Notes: generated by a model not told the origin, from the letters alone. A DNA stretch of 64,000 nucleotides from Atopobiaceae bacterium (GCA_030525685.1 JAUNEG010000014.1:1-64000); one strand, 5' to 3'. Shown: positions 51,716 to 62,220, counted from the stretch's first letter. Translations and numbers: made by a program.

Positions 51716-52263
51716 CGCCGGGCGCCGCCCCGAGACCACTCCGCGCGGGTGACGCGCAGCACGCGCTCGGTCCGCCCGTCGCTCTCGCGCACGTACTGCT
51801 CGGCCAGCCCGAGCTTCTCCATGACGCGGCGGCTCTGGGCGTTGCCCTCGTAGTGACCGGCCCACACCGCCTCCAGGCGCAGGTCGCCGAACGCGTGCTC
51901 GAGCAGCGCGCGCCCGGCCTCGGGCATGTAGCCGAGTCCCCAGAGCGGCCGCGCCAGCCAGTAGCCGAGCTCCGCCTCGCGCGAGCCGCGCGCCAGCTCG
52001 GACGCCGCGCCGAACTTGAGGCCGACGGCGCCGACGGGCCCGCCTCCGGGCTCGCGCCCGCGCACCACGACGGCGTAGCTCTCCGGCACGGCGAGCACGT
52101 CGCGGATGACGCGGGCGCTCTCCTCGACGTTGCGGTGCGGCTCCCAGCCCGCGCGCGGCCCCACCTCGGGGTCGCTCGCCCAGCGGAAGAGCGCGGAGGC
52201 GTCGGCCTCGGTCCAGGGGCGCAGGGTCAGGCGTGCGGTCTCCAGCTGGTCGGCTGCGGGCAT
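51712..52263 (-). CDS. GNAT family N-acetyltransferase (RimJ/RimL-like)
   Basis: A 183-residue GNAT enzyme of the RimJ/RimL type. LETARLTLRPWTEADASAL is the usual N-terminal strand, and ELGYWLARPLWGLGYMPEAGRALLEHAF covers the acetyl-CoA binding motif A (here W-G-L-G-Y instead of Q/R-x-x-G-x-G/A). LEAVWAGHYEGNAQSRRVMEKLG is motif B. The substrate may be a protein N-terminus or a small amine. ATG at 52263 follows GAAGGAGC. Confidence 0.88.
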   Translation of the reverse strand: MPAADQLETARLTLRPWTEADASALFRWASDPEVGPRAGWEPHRNVEESARVIRDVLAVPESYAVVVRGREPGGGPVGAVGLKFGAASELARGSREAELGYWLARPLWGLGYMPEAGRALLEHAFGDLRLEAVWAGHYEGNAQSRRVMEKLGLAEQYVRESDGRTERVLRVTRAEWSRGGARR

Positions 52264-52673
52264 GGGCTGCTCCTTCGTGGCGTGTCTCGTCTGACATGAT
52301 AGTGATGAGGCACCGTCCCGATAATCGGGATGTTCTCGCTCGGCGCTGATGGTACGTCCCGGAATCAGGGAGGTTCCGCGGGGGGTGAGAAGGACCTGTC
52401 CCGGAAACGGCGACCTTTCCTCCGATGCGTCCGAGAATCGCGGGCGTTCCCGCGCCGGCGGCTCCCGCACGTGGGAAACCCCGCCAATTCCCGGACGTCG
52501 ACCTTCGCTTCGTGGAGAACCCCGCCAAAACCAAGACGTCCTTCTCGCCAAAGCGGAGAACAGCCCGAAAAACGAGACGTGCCGCTCGTCCCCGTGTTTG
52601 ACGGATGCCCCCAGGGGGTATAGACTCCTTGGTAATAAACCCTATGGGGGTATTCGAGCAAGAGGAGACGCCC
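52264..52673. other. Divergent intergenic region with degenerate inverted repeats, upstream of csoR
   Basis: 410 bases without a gene. ACGTCCCGGAAT (52354-52365) is inverted as ATTCCCGGACGT (52487-52498), with several related partial units (ACCTGTCCCGGAAAC, CCAAGACGTCCTTCTCGCC, AACGAGACGTG) scattered to 52580. The right end holds the copper-responsive operator/promoter region. Confidence 0.55.
52609..52653 (+). promoter_or_regulatory. Two CsoR-type operator sites at the csoR-copA promoter
   Basis: GCCCCCAGGGGGTATAG (from 52611) and ACCCTATGGGGGTATT (from 52639) both resemble the G-tract dyads flanked by TA bound by CsoR repressors. They lie 20-65 bases upstream of csoR and overlap AT-rich promoter-like sequence (TATAGA, GGTAATAA). 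This implies copper-inducible autoregulation. Confidence 0.65.
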
Positions 52674-52985
52674 GTGACCCAGAAGAACGAGTGCCCGCAC
52701 TGCGGCAGCCTCAAGCACACCCCGCGCTCGCCCGAGCTCAAGGCCGACGTGACGCGGCGGATCAACCGCGCCGTCGGGCAGCTGAACGGCATCCGCGCGA
52801 TGGTGGAGGAGGACCGCTACTGCGGCGACGTCCTCACGCAGCTCGCCGCCGTGGAGTCGGCCGTGAAGGCCATCTCGCGCGAGGTCATGCGCGACCACCT
52901 GGAGACCTGCGTGGTCGAGCGCATCCAGGCGGGCGACACCGAGGTGACCGACGAGGTCATGGACCTCTTCCGCAAGTTCATGTGA
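52674..52985 (+). CDS. csoR: CsoR family copper-sensing transcriptional repressor
   Basis: A 103-residue CsoR/FrmR-type four-helix repressor. The Cu(I) ligands are present as C50 (DRYCGDVL), H75 and C79 (MRDHLETCV). [19 protein letters not shown] is the DNA-contacting helix region. An extra CPHCG at residues 7-11 precedes the domain and could add a metal site. GTG at 52674 follows GAGGAG. It is followed 23 bases later by the copper ATPase gene, and CsoR-like operators lie upstream. Confidence 0.92.
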   Translation: MTQKNECPHCGSLKHTPRSPELKADVTRRINRAVGQLNGIRAMVEEDRYCGDVLTQLAAVESAVKAISREVMRDHLETCVVERIQAGDTEVTDEVMDLFRKFM

Positions 52986-52987
52986 CC

Positions 52988-53000
52988 TGTGAATTGGGGA
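52988..53000 (+). repeat. REP half-site supplying the copA ribosome binding site
   Basis: TGTGAATTGGGGA is identical to the left arm of the REP at 60357-60385, but the right arm is missing. The following GGGG plus GGG gives the copA Shine-Dalgarno (GGGGAGGG, nine bases or so before the ATG). Confidence 0.55.
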
Positions 53001-53008
53001 GGGTTTCG

Positions 53009-55579
53009 ATGAGAGAGACCTTTGACATAACGGGCATGACCTGCGCGGCGTGCGCGGCGCGCGTGCAGAGGGCGGCGGGCGGGATGCCCGGCGTGGCCTG
53101 CGCCAACGTAAACCTGCTCAAGAACTCGATGGAGCTCGACTACGACGGTTCGCCCGAGACGGCCGCCGCCGTGGTGGAGGCCATCGAGAGGTCAGGCTAC
53201 GGGGCCACCCGCCGCGCGCCGGCAGGCGAGAAGAACGCGGCGCCCGCCGAGCGACCCGGCGCGGCCGCCGAGAAGGCCATCCGCGAGAAGCGCAACCAGC
53301 TGATCGTCTCCGCGGTCTTCTCGGTCCCGCTCTTCTACGTGGCCATGGGCCCGATGTTCGGCTGGCCGCAGCCGCCTGCGCTCGCGGGTGAGGCTAACCT
53401 CGTGGCGCTCGGCCTCACGCAGCTTCTGCTCTGCGCGCCGATCCTCTTTGTGAACCGGCACTACCTCATCACCGGCTTCAAGACGCTGGCGCACCGCGCG
53501 CCCAACATGGACTCGCTCATCGCGCTGGGCTCGGCGGCATCCGCCGCCTGGAGCGTCGCGCAGCTCTACCGCATGGCGTGGGCCGCGGGCGCGGGCGACG
53601 TGGCCACGCTGCACGCCTCCGCGCACAGCCTCTACTTCGACTCCGCCGGCATGATCCTCACCCTCATCACGCTCGGCAAGTTCTTCGAGGCCCGTGCCAA
53701 GGGCCGCACGACGGACGCCATCACCGGCCTCATGGACCTCGCGCCCAAGACAGCCACAGTCGTGCGCGACGGCGAGGAGGTCGAGGCCCCCACCGAGGAC
53801 GTGCGCGTGGGCGAGCGCGTGGTCGTGCGCGCCGGCGAGTCCGTCCCGGTTGACGGCGTGGTGGTCGAGGGTGCGGCCGCCGTGGACGAGTCCGCCATCA
53901 CCGGCGAGAGCGTGCCCGTCGAGAAGGGCGTGGGCGACCGCGTGACCGGCGCCACCGTCTCCACGCGCGGCTGGTTCGCGATGGAGGCGCGTGCCGTCGG
54001 CGACGACACCACGCTCGCCGGCATCATCCGCCTCGTCGACGAGGCCACGAGTTCCAAGGCCCCCATCGAGCGCATGGCGGACAGGATCGCCGGCGTCTTC
54101 GTGCCCGTGGTCATCGCCATCGCCGCGGTGACGTTCGTCGCGTGGCTCGCGCTCGCGGGCGACGTGGCCACGGCGCTCACGCACGCCATCTCCATCCTCG
54201 TGATCTCCTGCCCGTGCGCGCTCGGCCTGGCCACGCCCACGGCCATCATGGTGGGCACCGGTCGCGGCGCGGCCAACGGCATCCTCATCAAGTCCGCCGA
54301 GGCGCTCGAGACCGCCTGCAACGTGGACGCCGTCGTGCTCGACAAGACCGGCACCGTGACGGCGGGCGATCCGCGCGTGACGGACGTCCTTCTCGCCCCG
54401 GGCGTGTCCGAGGGGGAGCTGCTGCACGTGGCCGCGGCGCTCGAGCGCAAGAGCGAGCACCCGCTGGCCGGCGCCGTCTGCGCCTACGCGGACGAGAAGG
54501 GCCCGGATGCCGAGAAGGGCACACGCGTCGCGAAGTTCGAGCAGGTCGCGGGCGGTGGCCTCTCCGCGACGGTGGACGGCGCGCCCGCGCTCGCCGGCAA
54601 CGCGCGCCTCATGGCGGCGCACGGCGTGGCGCTCGGCGAGCTCTCGGACGCAGTCGCCGCGCTCGCGGACGACGGCAAGACCCCGCTGTTCTTCTCGACG
54701 AACGGACGCGCCCTGGGCATGATCGCCGTGGCCGACCCCGTGAAGCCCACGAGCGCCGCCGCGATCGCCCGCCTGCGGGCGATGGGCGCCCGCACGGTGC
54801 TGCTCACCGGCGACCAGGAGCGCACCGCCGCCGCCGTGGCGCGCCGGGTGGGCGTGGACGAGGTCATCGCCGGCGTGCTGCCCGCGCAGAAGGAGGCCAA
54901 GGTCCGCGAGCTGCAGGAGGCCGGGCGCACCGTCGCCATGGTCGGCGACGGCATCAACGATGCGCCGGCGCTCGCGCGCGCGGACGTGGGCGTCGCCATC
55001 GGCGCCGGCACGGACGTGGCCATCTCCTCGGCAGACGTGGTGCTCATGCACTCCGACCCGGCTGACGTGGCAACGGCCATGGAGCTCTCTCGCGCCACGA
55101 TGCGCAACATCAAGCAGAACCTCTTCTGGGCGCTCTTCTACAACGCCATCTGCATCCCCGTGGCGGCCGGCGTGCTGTCGCCGTGGGGCGTGACGCTCAA
55201 CCCGATGATCGGCGCGGCGGCCATGGGCTTCTCGTCCGTCTTCGTGGTGACGAACGCCCTGCGCCTGCGCACCTGGAAGCCGAGCGAGGTCACAGCCGAC
55301 GTCGCGACCCCGGTCGCGACCGACGTGAGAGTTGGGGAATCGAAAGTCGAAGAATCGAGAAAGGACGCGACCATGACCAAGACCCTGAACGTGACCGGCA
55401 TGATGTGCCAGCACTGCGTCGCGCACGTGCGGAAGGCGCTCGAGGGCGTCGACGGCGTGAGCGCGGTGGACGTGAGCCTCGAGGCAGGCACCGCGACCGT
55501 CGAGGCCGCCGACTCCGTGACCGACGAGGCGCTCGTGGCCGCCGTCGCCGACGCGGGCTACGAGGCCTCCGTCGCCTAG
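53009..55579 (+). CDS. copA: Copper-exporting P1B-type ATPase with fused C-terminal CopZ-like domain
   Basis: An 856-residue P-type ATPase that pumps Cu(I) out of the cytoplasm. An N-terminal heavy-metal-associated domain has GMTCAAC (C12, C15). The membrane CPC motif is at residues 401-403 (SCPCALG), the phosphorylated aspartate D445 in DKTGT, TGES in the actuator domain, SEHPLAGAV is the nucleotide-site HP motif, and GDGINDAP begins at G646. After the last helix a linker (about 755-788) leads to a second HMA domain (789-856) with GMMCQHC, the size of a free CopZ chaperone. An internal RBS and ATG at its beginning suggest it is also made separately. It is cotranscribed with csoR. Confidence 0.95.
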   Translation: MRETFDITGMTCAACAARVQRAAGGMPGVACANVNLLKNSMELDYDGSPETAAAVVEAIERSGYGATRRAPAGEKNAAPAERPGAAAEKAIREKRNQLIVSAVFSVPLFYVAMGPMFGWPQPPALAGEANLVALGLTQLLLCAPILFVNRHYLITGFKTLAHRAPNMDSLIALGSAASAAWSVAQLYRMAWAAGAGDVATLHASAHSLYFDSAGMILTLITLGKFFEARAKGRTTDAITGLMDLAPKTATVVRDGEEVEAPTEDVRVGERVVVRAGESVPVDGVVVEGAAAVDESAITGESVPVEKGVGDRVTGATVSTRGWFAMEARAVGDDTTLAGIIRLVDEATSSKAPIERMADRIAGVFVPVVIAIAAVTFVAWLALAGDVATALTHAISILVISCPCALGLATPTAIMVGTGRGAANGILIKSAEALETACNVDAVVLDKTGTVTAGDPRVTDVLLAPGVSEGELLHVAAALERKSEHPLAGAVCAYADEKGPDAEKGTRVAKFEQVAGGGLSATVDGAPALAGNARLMAAHGVALGELSDAVAALADDGKTPLFFSTNGRALGMIAVADPVKPTSAAAIARLRAMGARTVLLTGDQERTAAAVARRVGVDEVIAGVLPAQKEAKVRELQEAGRTVAMVGDGINDAPALARADVGVAIGAGTDVAISSADVVLMHSDPADVATAMELSRATMRNIKQNLFWALFYNAICIPVAAGVLSPWGVTLNPMIGAAAMGFSSVFVVTNALRLRTWKPSEVTADVATPVATDVRVGESKVEESRKDATMTKTLNVTGMMCQHCVAHVRKALEGVDGVSAVDVSLEAGTATVEAADSVTDEALVAAVADAGYEASVA
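55373..55579 (+). CDS. copZ: CopZ-like copper chaperone, likely internal start within copA
   Basis: From ATG at 55373, 68 residues encode a complete ferredoxin-like HMA domain ([20 protein letters not shown]), the exact size of stand-alone CopZ. AAAGGA lies seven bases before the ATG, while the DNA just before it (55325-55360) is AT-rich and repetitive (three GAATCGA-like words) like a former intergenic spacer. So copA and copZ may have been separate genes that lost a stop codon, and translation could now give both the fusion and the small protein. Confidence 0.55.
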   Translation: MTKTLNVTGMMCQHCVAHVRKALEGVDGVSAVDVSLEAGTATVEAADSVTDEALVAAVADAGYEASVA

Positions 55580-55730
55580 GCTCCCGGGGTCCCGTTTGCC
55601 GAGGCCAGCCGCCGTTCTTCGTTTGGGAACCGGTTTCGGAATTCCCGCTGGCAGCAGATAGAGGTGGGTCGCTTCTGCGGCCCTCGGCGGCGCCGAGCGC
55701 CCGGCGAGGAAACGAGGCTGGGAGGAGCGT

Positions 55731-56342
55731 ATGGAGAACAAGATCGGCAACTACACGGTGGACTTCCCCAGGGAGCACCTCTACTCCGGTCTTCTGTGCG
55801 ACGCGCTCGACTCGATGGGGTACCGCAACCAGTTCCTGAGCGGCGACATGGACCCGATCCTGCCCGACACCGTCGTGGTCGGCCGCGCGTTCACCTGCGT
55901 CGCCACGCAGGTCTACTCCATGCCCGAGAACCCGCTCACGGCCCAGTGCCGCGTCATCGACCAGATGCAGGAGGGCGACGTCCTGGTGCTCACCATGCGC
56001 GGCGAGTACAACTGCGCGATCCTGGACGGCATGGCCCGCGACCTCAGAGTCGTGCGCGAGATGAAGTTCCCGCTGATCTATCGCGGGCACCTCCCGAGCA
56101 CCTCGAAGGGCAGCGCCGAGGTCAACGAGTGCCTGATCCCGATCCAGATCGACGGCGTGACGATCAACCCCGGCGACATCGTCTTAGGCGACATCGACGG
56201 CACCGTGGTCATCCCGCAGGACATCTTCGACGCCGCATTCGAGCGCGCGCTCGAGATCGAGGAGCGGGAGAACAACATCCGCGACAGCATCAAGGCCCGC
56301 GCCTCCCTCGAGAGCACCTACATGAAGATCGGTGCCATCTAG
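55731..56342 (+). CDS. RraA/HMG-aldolase family protein
   Basis: A 203-residue protein of the RraA-like family (formerly misnamed demethylmenaquinone methyltransferase), which includes 4-hydroxy-4-methyl-2-oxoglutarate aldolases and oxaloacetate decarboxylases. The signatures are LCDALDSMGYRNQFL, MQEGDVLVLTMRGEYNCAILDGMARDLRVVREMKFPLIYRG and INPGDIVLGDIDGTVVIP, with the Arg-Asp of MARDL at the expected active site. The usual upstream GGxxA/GEL segment is altered, so catalytic activity is uncertain. ATG at 55731 follows GGGAGGAG. Confidence 0.82.
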   Translation: MENKIGNYTVDFPREHLYSGLLCDALDSMGYRNQFLSGDMDPILPDTVVVGRAFTCVATQVYSMPENPLTAQCRVIDQMQEGDVLVLTMRGEYNCAILDGMARDLRVVREMKFPLIYRGHLPSTSKGSAEVNECLIPIQIDGVTINPGDIVLGDIDGTVVIPQDIFDAAFERALEIEERENNIRDSIKARASLESTYMKIGAI

Positions 56343-56381
56343 GGGCTCCGCGTGCCCGTGCGCACGACGCAACCGGTTTCG

Positions 56382-56413
56382 GAGGGGGTGGGTCGCTGGC
56401 CCGCCCCCTCTTG
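56382..56413 (+). terminator. Probable terminator after the RraA-like gene
   Basis: GAGGGGGTGGG (56382-56392) pairs with CCCGCCCCCTC (56400-56410) with one mismatch and a seven-base loop, followed by TTG. Strong stem, weak T-run. Confidence 0.6.
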
Positions 56414-56460
56414 CGTACCACAATGGGTCGGCTCCGAACGCACGTCAGGAGGAACGACCC

Positions 56461-56982
56461 ATGGACCTCACCCCCGAACAGAGACGCGTGGTCTACACGC
56501 TGGGCTTCTGCGGACTCGTGTCCGCCGCCGACAACTGGTTCGTCTCGCCGGCGCTCCCCGCGATCGCGAGCGCGCTCGGGGTGGCTGCCTCCGCGGCGAC
56601 GATCGTCCTCACCGCCTATCTCGTGCCGTATGGCCTGGTCCAGCCCGTGTGCGGGATGCTCGTCGACCGCTTCGGGCGGCTGCGCGTGCCGCACGTGATC
56701 GTGGCCGGGCTCGCCGCGGGCGCCCTCGGCTTCGGCCACATCCTCACGCAGCCCACGCTCGTCTCGCTCTCCATGGATGCCGACCCCGCGCAGACGGGCC
56801 TCTGCACCGGTCTCATCGGTCTCGGCGTCTTTGCCGGCGGCGGGGTGGGTTCCGCGCTCGGCGGCCAGCTCGTGGCGCTTGGCGGCTACGACGCGCTCTG
56901 GCTCGCGGCCGGAGCGCTGCTCGTGGCCCAGCTCGTCCTCGGCGGCCGCGCGCCCGCCAGGCTTGCGCGCCGTGCGGGATGA
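56461..56982 (+). pseudogene. MFS transporter with internal deletion
   Basis: 173 residues in an uninterrupted frame with a good RBS (CAGGAGGA). The first 85 residues are a normal major-facilitator N-terminus (helices 1-3, motif A as GMLVDRFGRLRV). This runs directly into GFGHILTQPTLVSL and GLCTGLIGLGVFAGGGVGSALGGQL, which look like the last three helices of such transporters. About half of the usual 400 residues (roughly helices 4-9) are missing, so transport is unlikely. A functional short membrane protein cannot be excluded, since the frame is kept. Confidence 0.65.
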
Positions 56983-57014
56983 GGCCCACATCCGGAATTA
57001 AGACGCGCTCGCGC

Positions 57015-57244
57015 CTGCAAAACTCCCGTTCGTGATGAAAACGGCGCGATTCGTCTGCAAAACTCCCGCTCGTGATGAAGCTTTTTCCCATCGATACGAA
57101 TATCGATTCGATTATTCATATAACGAGCTGCGGAAAGAGCGAGGCGCATATCTCGATGGGGTGCCCGCGGGCAGAATCCTTCATCACGAGCGGGAGTTTT
57201 GCAGGAGAGCCGACGATCTTTCATCACGAGCGCGCGTTTTGCAG
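57015..57244. repeat. 230-bp palindromic repeat element: two direct and two inverted 26-bp units, 40-bp period
   Basis: Units at 57015-57040 and 57055-57080 (both begin CTGCAAAACTCCCG and end CGTGATGAA plus one base) are exactly 40 bases apart. Units at 57179-57204 and 57219-57244 are the inverted form, also 40 apart. The inner pair match perfectly over 26 bp. The centre (57085-57125) is strikingly AT-rich with ATCGATACGAATATCGAT. It separates the deleted MFS gene and ligA, in a 357-base gap with no gene. Confidence 0.85.
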
Positions 57245-57300
57245 ACAGCGGTCTCATAGCATTGTCGAGGGCGTTCGTGACGAACCATGCGCTACCATGA

Positions 57301-59493
<2,193 letters not shown>

Positions 59494-59510
59494 CGGAAGG
59501 CAGGACACGC

Positions 59511-60347
59511 ATACTCGCCGACTACCACGTCCACACCGGCTTCTCCGACGACTCGACCTACCCGCTGCGCCAGGTGGCGCTCGATGCCGCGCGGCTCAAC
59601 CTCGACGAGGTCTGCTTCACCGAGCACGTCGACTACGGCGTCAAGCCGGAGTGGGACGAGCCGGCGACCGCGCGCTTCGAGGACGGCCACCCCATCACCA
59701 ACTGCCCCTACGAGCCCTACCTCGACGAGCTCGACGCCGTGCGCGCGGAGCTCGGCGACAGGGTCTGCCTCCGTGCCGGCCTCGAGCTTGGCGTGCAGCG
59801 CCACACGGTCGAGAAGAACCGCGAGCTCGTGGCGCGCCTGGGCGATCGCCTCGACTTCGTGATCTGCTCGATTCACCAGGTCGGGGGCCTCGAGTTCTGG
59901 AACGGCGACTACCAGCGCGGCCGCACGCAGGAAGAGATCAACCTCGCGTACTACGAGGAGATGCTCGCCGTGGTGCGCGACTTCCGCGACTACGACGTGC
60001 TCGGCCACCTCGACCTGATCCGTCGCTACGACCCGTACGGCGAGTTCCCGTTCGAGCGGGTCCGCGACGTCGTTGCCGAGGTCCTGCGCCAGGTGGTCGC
60101 CGACGGAAAGGGCATCGAGCTCAACACCTCGGGCATCCGCTACGGCCTCGGCGACTTCCAGCCCTCCCGCGAGATCATCGAGCTCTACCGCGACCTCGGC
60201 GGCATCGTCGTGACCGTGGGCTCGGACTCTCACACGCCCGACCACCTGGGCTCCTACCTGCGCCTCGCCTATCGCGAGCTCGCCGACCTGGGATTCGGGG
60301 GCGTCTGGACGTTCCGGCGCCACGAGGGCATGCGGCACCCGCTCTAG
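59511..60347 (+). CDS. PHP-family phosphatase (histidinol-phosphatase-like) with apparent ATA start
   Basis: A 278-residue PHP-domain hydrolase like HisJ/HisK-type histidinol-phosphatases. Metal ligands are the His pair of DYHVHTGFSDDS, the Glu-His of FTEHVDY, the Glu of GLELGVQ, ICSIHQVGG, LGHLDLIRRY and the final DSHTPDHLG. The family N-terminus LADYHVHT begins right after an ATA codon at 59511, where relatives have ATG. No ATG, GTG or TTG lies in frame between the ligA stop and this point, and GGAAGG is 11-16 bases upstream. So initiation at AUA, or coupling to ligA only 18 bases away, is implied. A REP ends the gene. Confidence 0.85.
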   Translation: MLADYHVHTGFSDDSTYPLRQVALDAARLNLDEVCFTEHVDYGVKPEWDEPATARFEDGHPITNCPYEPYLDELDAVRAELGDRVCLRAGLELGVQRHTVEKNRELVARLGDRLDFVICSIHQVGGLEFWNGDYQRGRTQEEINLAYYEEMLAVVRDFRDYDVLGHLDLIRRYDPYGEFPFERVRDVVAEVLRQVVADGKGIELNTSGIRYGLGDFQPSREIIELYRDLGGIVVTVGSDSHTPDHLGSYLRLAYRELADLGFGGVWTFRRHEGMRHPL

Positions 60348-60356
60348 GTCCCCGGC

Positions 60357-60385
60357 TGTGAATTGGGGACAGTCCCCAATTCACA
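60357..60385. repeat. Perfect REP palindrome (reference copy)
   Basis: A perfect 29-base palindrome: the arms TGTGAATTGGGGAC and GTCCCCAATTCACA around one A. It lies between the convergent PHP phosphatase and AraC genes, ending five bases from the AraC stop. Related copies are at 6898, 6937, 22460 (inside nadB) and a half copy at 52988. Confidence 0.9.
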
Positions 60386-60389
60386 TACG

Positions 60390-61244
60390 TCACACGGCGG
60401 CGTTTTCGCGCCTCCACTCGCGCGGGGACACCCCGTACGCCCCCTTGAACGCGCGCGAGAAGTGCAGCTGGTTGGGATAGCCCACCGCGCGCCCCACCTC
60501 GGCCACCGGCAGCGCCGTGAGCTTGAGCAGCTCGACCGCCTTGCCCATGCGGTACGAGATCAGGTACTGCTGCGGGGACCTTCCCGTTGCCGCCTTGAAC
60601 ACCTTGCCGAAGTAGCTGCGGTTGAGTCCCGTCTGCCGGGCGATGTCCTCCACCGTGATGCCCGACTGGTAGTTCTCCTTCACGAAGTCGACCGCCTCGC
60701 GGACGTAGAGGCCCTGCAGGCGGCTCGTCGGCTGCTCGTCGGGGTGCGCGACGGACTGGAGCAGGTAGTCGAGGAAGAGGTAGGTGTGCCCGACGAGGCG
60801 CAGCGCGGAGGCGTTGCGGTTGGACACGAGGTAGCGCATCTCCTCGACCATGCGGGCGCGCAGCTCGCCCGACTGGGAGCGATAGACGGGGGAGGAGTCG
60901 GTGAGCCCCGCCGCCTCCAGGTCATCCCGCACGCGGATGCCGTCGAACTCGACCCAGACGTACTCCCAGGGGTCGTCGAGGTCCGCCACGTAGGTGTTCA
61001 CCTGTCCCGGGAAGATCAGGAACCCCTCGCCCGCGGAGAGGCGGTAGTCCGCCTTCGCGCCCCGCGCGTCCGTGGACATGAGCATGCCGCGGCCCGAGAC
61101 GATGTAGTGGAACAGGAAGTGGTCGCGCCGCGCAGGCCCGAAGGCATGCCCGGGCTCGCAAGCCTCGCGGCCGTACTGGTAGGGCATGAGGTCAACGTAG
61201 CGGCCGTGCGTGAACGTGGAGAACTCGAGCTCGTGCGCGGCCAT
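60390..61244 (-). CDS. AraC family transcriptional regulator
   Basis: A 284-residue AraC/XylS regulator. The N-terminal cupin-like sensing domain (FLFHYIVSGRGMLMSTD, YRLSAGEGFLIFPGQVNTYVAD, WEYVWVEFDG) resembles sugar-responsive members such as MsmR. The C-terminal domain has two helix-turn-helix motifs (ITVEDIARQTGLNRSYFGKVFK and LPVAEVGRAVGYPNQLHFSRAFK). It is likely an activator of a sugar utilisation gene; the galactose genes to the right are candidates, although a LacI site also lies there. ATG at 61244 follows GGGAGG. Confidence 0.9.
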   Translation of the reverse strand: MAAHELEFSTFTHGRYVDLMPYQYGREACEPGHAFGPARRDHFLFHYIVSGRGMLMSTDARGAKADYRLSAGEGFLIFPGQVNTYVADLDDPWEYVWVEFDGIRVRDDLEAAGLTDSSPVYRSQSGELRARMVEEMRYLVSNRNASALRLVGHTYLFLDYLLQSVAHPDEQPTSRLQGLYVREAVDFVKENYQSGITVEDIARQTGLNRSYFGKVFKAATGRSPQQYLISYRMGKAVELLKLTALPVAEVGRAVGYPNQLHFSRAFKGAYGVSPREWRRENAAV

Positions 61245-61577
61245 GTCTGCCTCCCGGTGTCGGCGCAGGGTGTGAAGCGATGACGCTTTTCGTATAGTTT
61301 ATCGGTTTTAAGGCATATCATAAACGACAAAGACACGCATATCGATAAATACGAATTTCGGTGATATGGAATCGATACCGCTTTACCGAATCTCTTACAA
61401 ATCCGTTGCCTGAGCTTTTGAAAAGCATAAAAATCACTCGCCCTAAAAAGACTTCCGTTGGGCGAATGAGTAGAATCGGTTTCAGATTGTCGAGAAAAGA
61501 GATACCAGCGGAATAACGCAAAAATAAATACAACATATCATAATACAGATAAAATCGATCAAATATGCCATATAGAA
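61245..61577. other. AT-rich intergenic stretch
   Basis: 333 bases without a gene between the AraC gene and the LacI remnant. From about 61285 to 61577 it is far more AT-rich than the rest of the window (long A/T words such as AACGCAAAAATAAATACAAC). It contains several ATCGATA/TATCGAT words and one GATTGTCGAGAAAAG. The base composition is unlike the neighbouring genes, suggesting foreign origin or degraded non-coding DNA. Confidence 0.6.
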
Positions 61578-61929
61578 TTACGGAATCACCTCGTCGACGG
61601 CCTCGCCGCCGTCCAGCATGCCCAGGAGAATCTGGGCGGCACGCTCTTCCAGGCGCTCGGGGCCCTGGCGGATCGTCGTGACCCGGGGCACGGAGAAGCG
61701 CGAGAAGGACGTGTCGTCGAAGCCCACGAGAGAGATCGCCCAGCACGGAGAGACCGGCGTCCGCGGCGCGCACCTCGCGCGCGTTGGAGCTGGGCTCGTA
61801 GCCGCACTCCTCCATGACCGCGAGGATGCGCTCGCGCGCCTGGACGCTGACGTTGGGCTGGCCGTTGATCGCGCGCGAGACCGTGCCCACGCCGTAGCCC
61901 GACCTTGCCGCGATGGCGCGGATGTCCAC
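61578..61929 (-). pseudogene. LacI family regulator gutted by internal deletion
   Basis: The start ATG at 61929 opens a normal LacI DNA-binding domain (MDIRAIAARSGYGVGTVSRA, VSVQARERILAVMEECGYEP). At about codon 65 (GLSVLG) the sequence jumps, with a frame change, to AISLVGFDDTSFSRFSVPRVTTIRQG and LLGMLDGGEAVDEVIP, which belong near the C-terminus of such proteins. It then stops early. Some 200 residues of the sugar-binding domain are missing. The HTH could in theory still be made. A perfect LacI-type operator lies 27 bases upstream. Confidence 0.8.
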
Positions 61930-61955
61930 TGCCGGACCTCCCGTCTCCGTCTGGG

Positions 61956-61971
61956 CTGGAAACGTTTCCAG
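61956..61971. promoter_or_regulatory. LacI-type operator
   Basis: CTGGAAACGTTTCCAG is a perfect 16-bp palindrome with the central CG typical of LacI/GalR family operators. It lies between the gutted lacI gene and galT, so it could have controlled both; a LacI protein encoded elsewhere may still use it. Confidence 0.75.
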
Positions 61972-62220
61972 TCACCGAGACAGGCATACCACGACACGGC
62001 GATAAGGGCGACGAGATTCGAGGCCTGTCGCTCGCCGGCAGAATCGCGCCGCCCGTGGGCGTCAAGGAACGGATGAGGTGGGGGAGCGCCGCGACCCGCG
62101 CGCGGAAGGCAGCGCGCCGCTGGCCGCATCGCCCGTCTCGCGCCCACGCTCATGCGGTATCGTAATCACGCAGGTGAGCCTATTTCGTTTCGGGCCCTGG
62201 GTCCGAGGAGGGAGCACGCA

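Noticed and set aside
57015..57244. CRISPR array
   Set aside because: The 26-bp units are only two per arm, face each other as inverted copies, have 14-bp gaps, and no cas gene is near. The 19-bp units at 27841 have no spacers at all.
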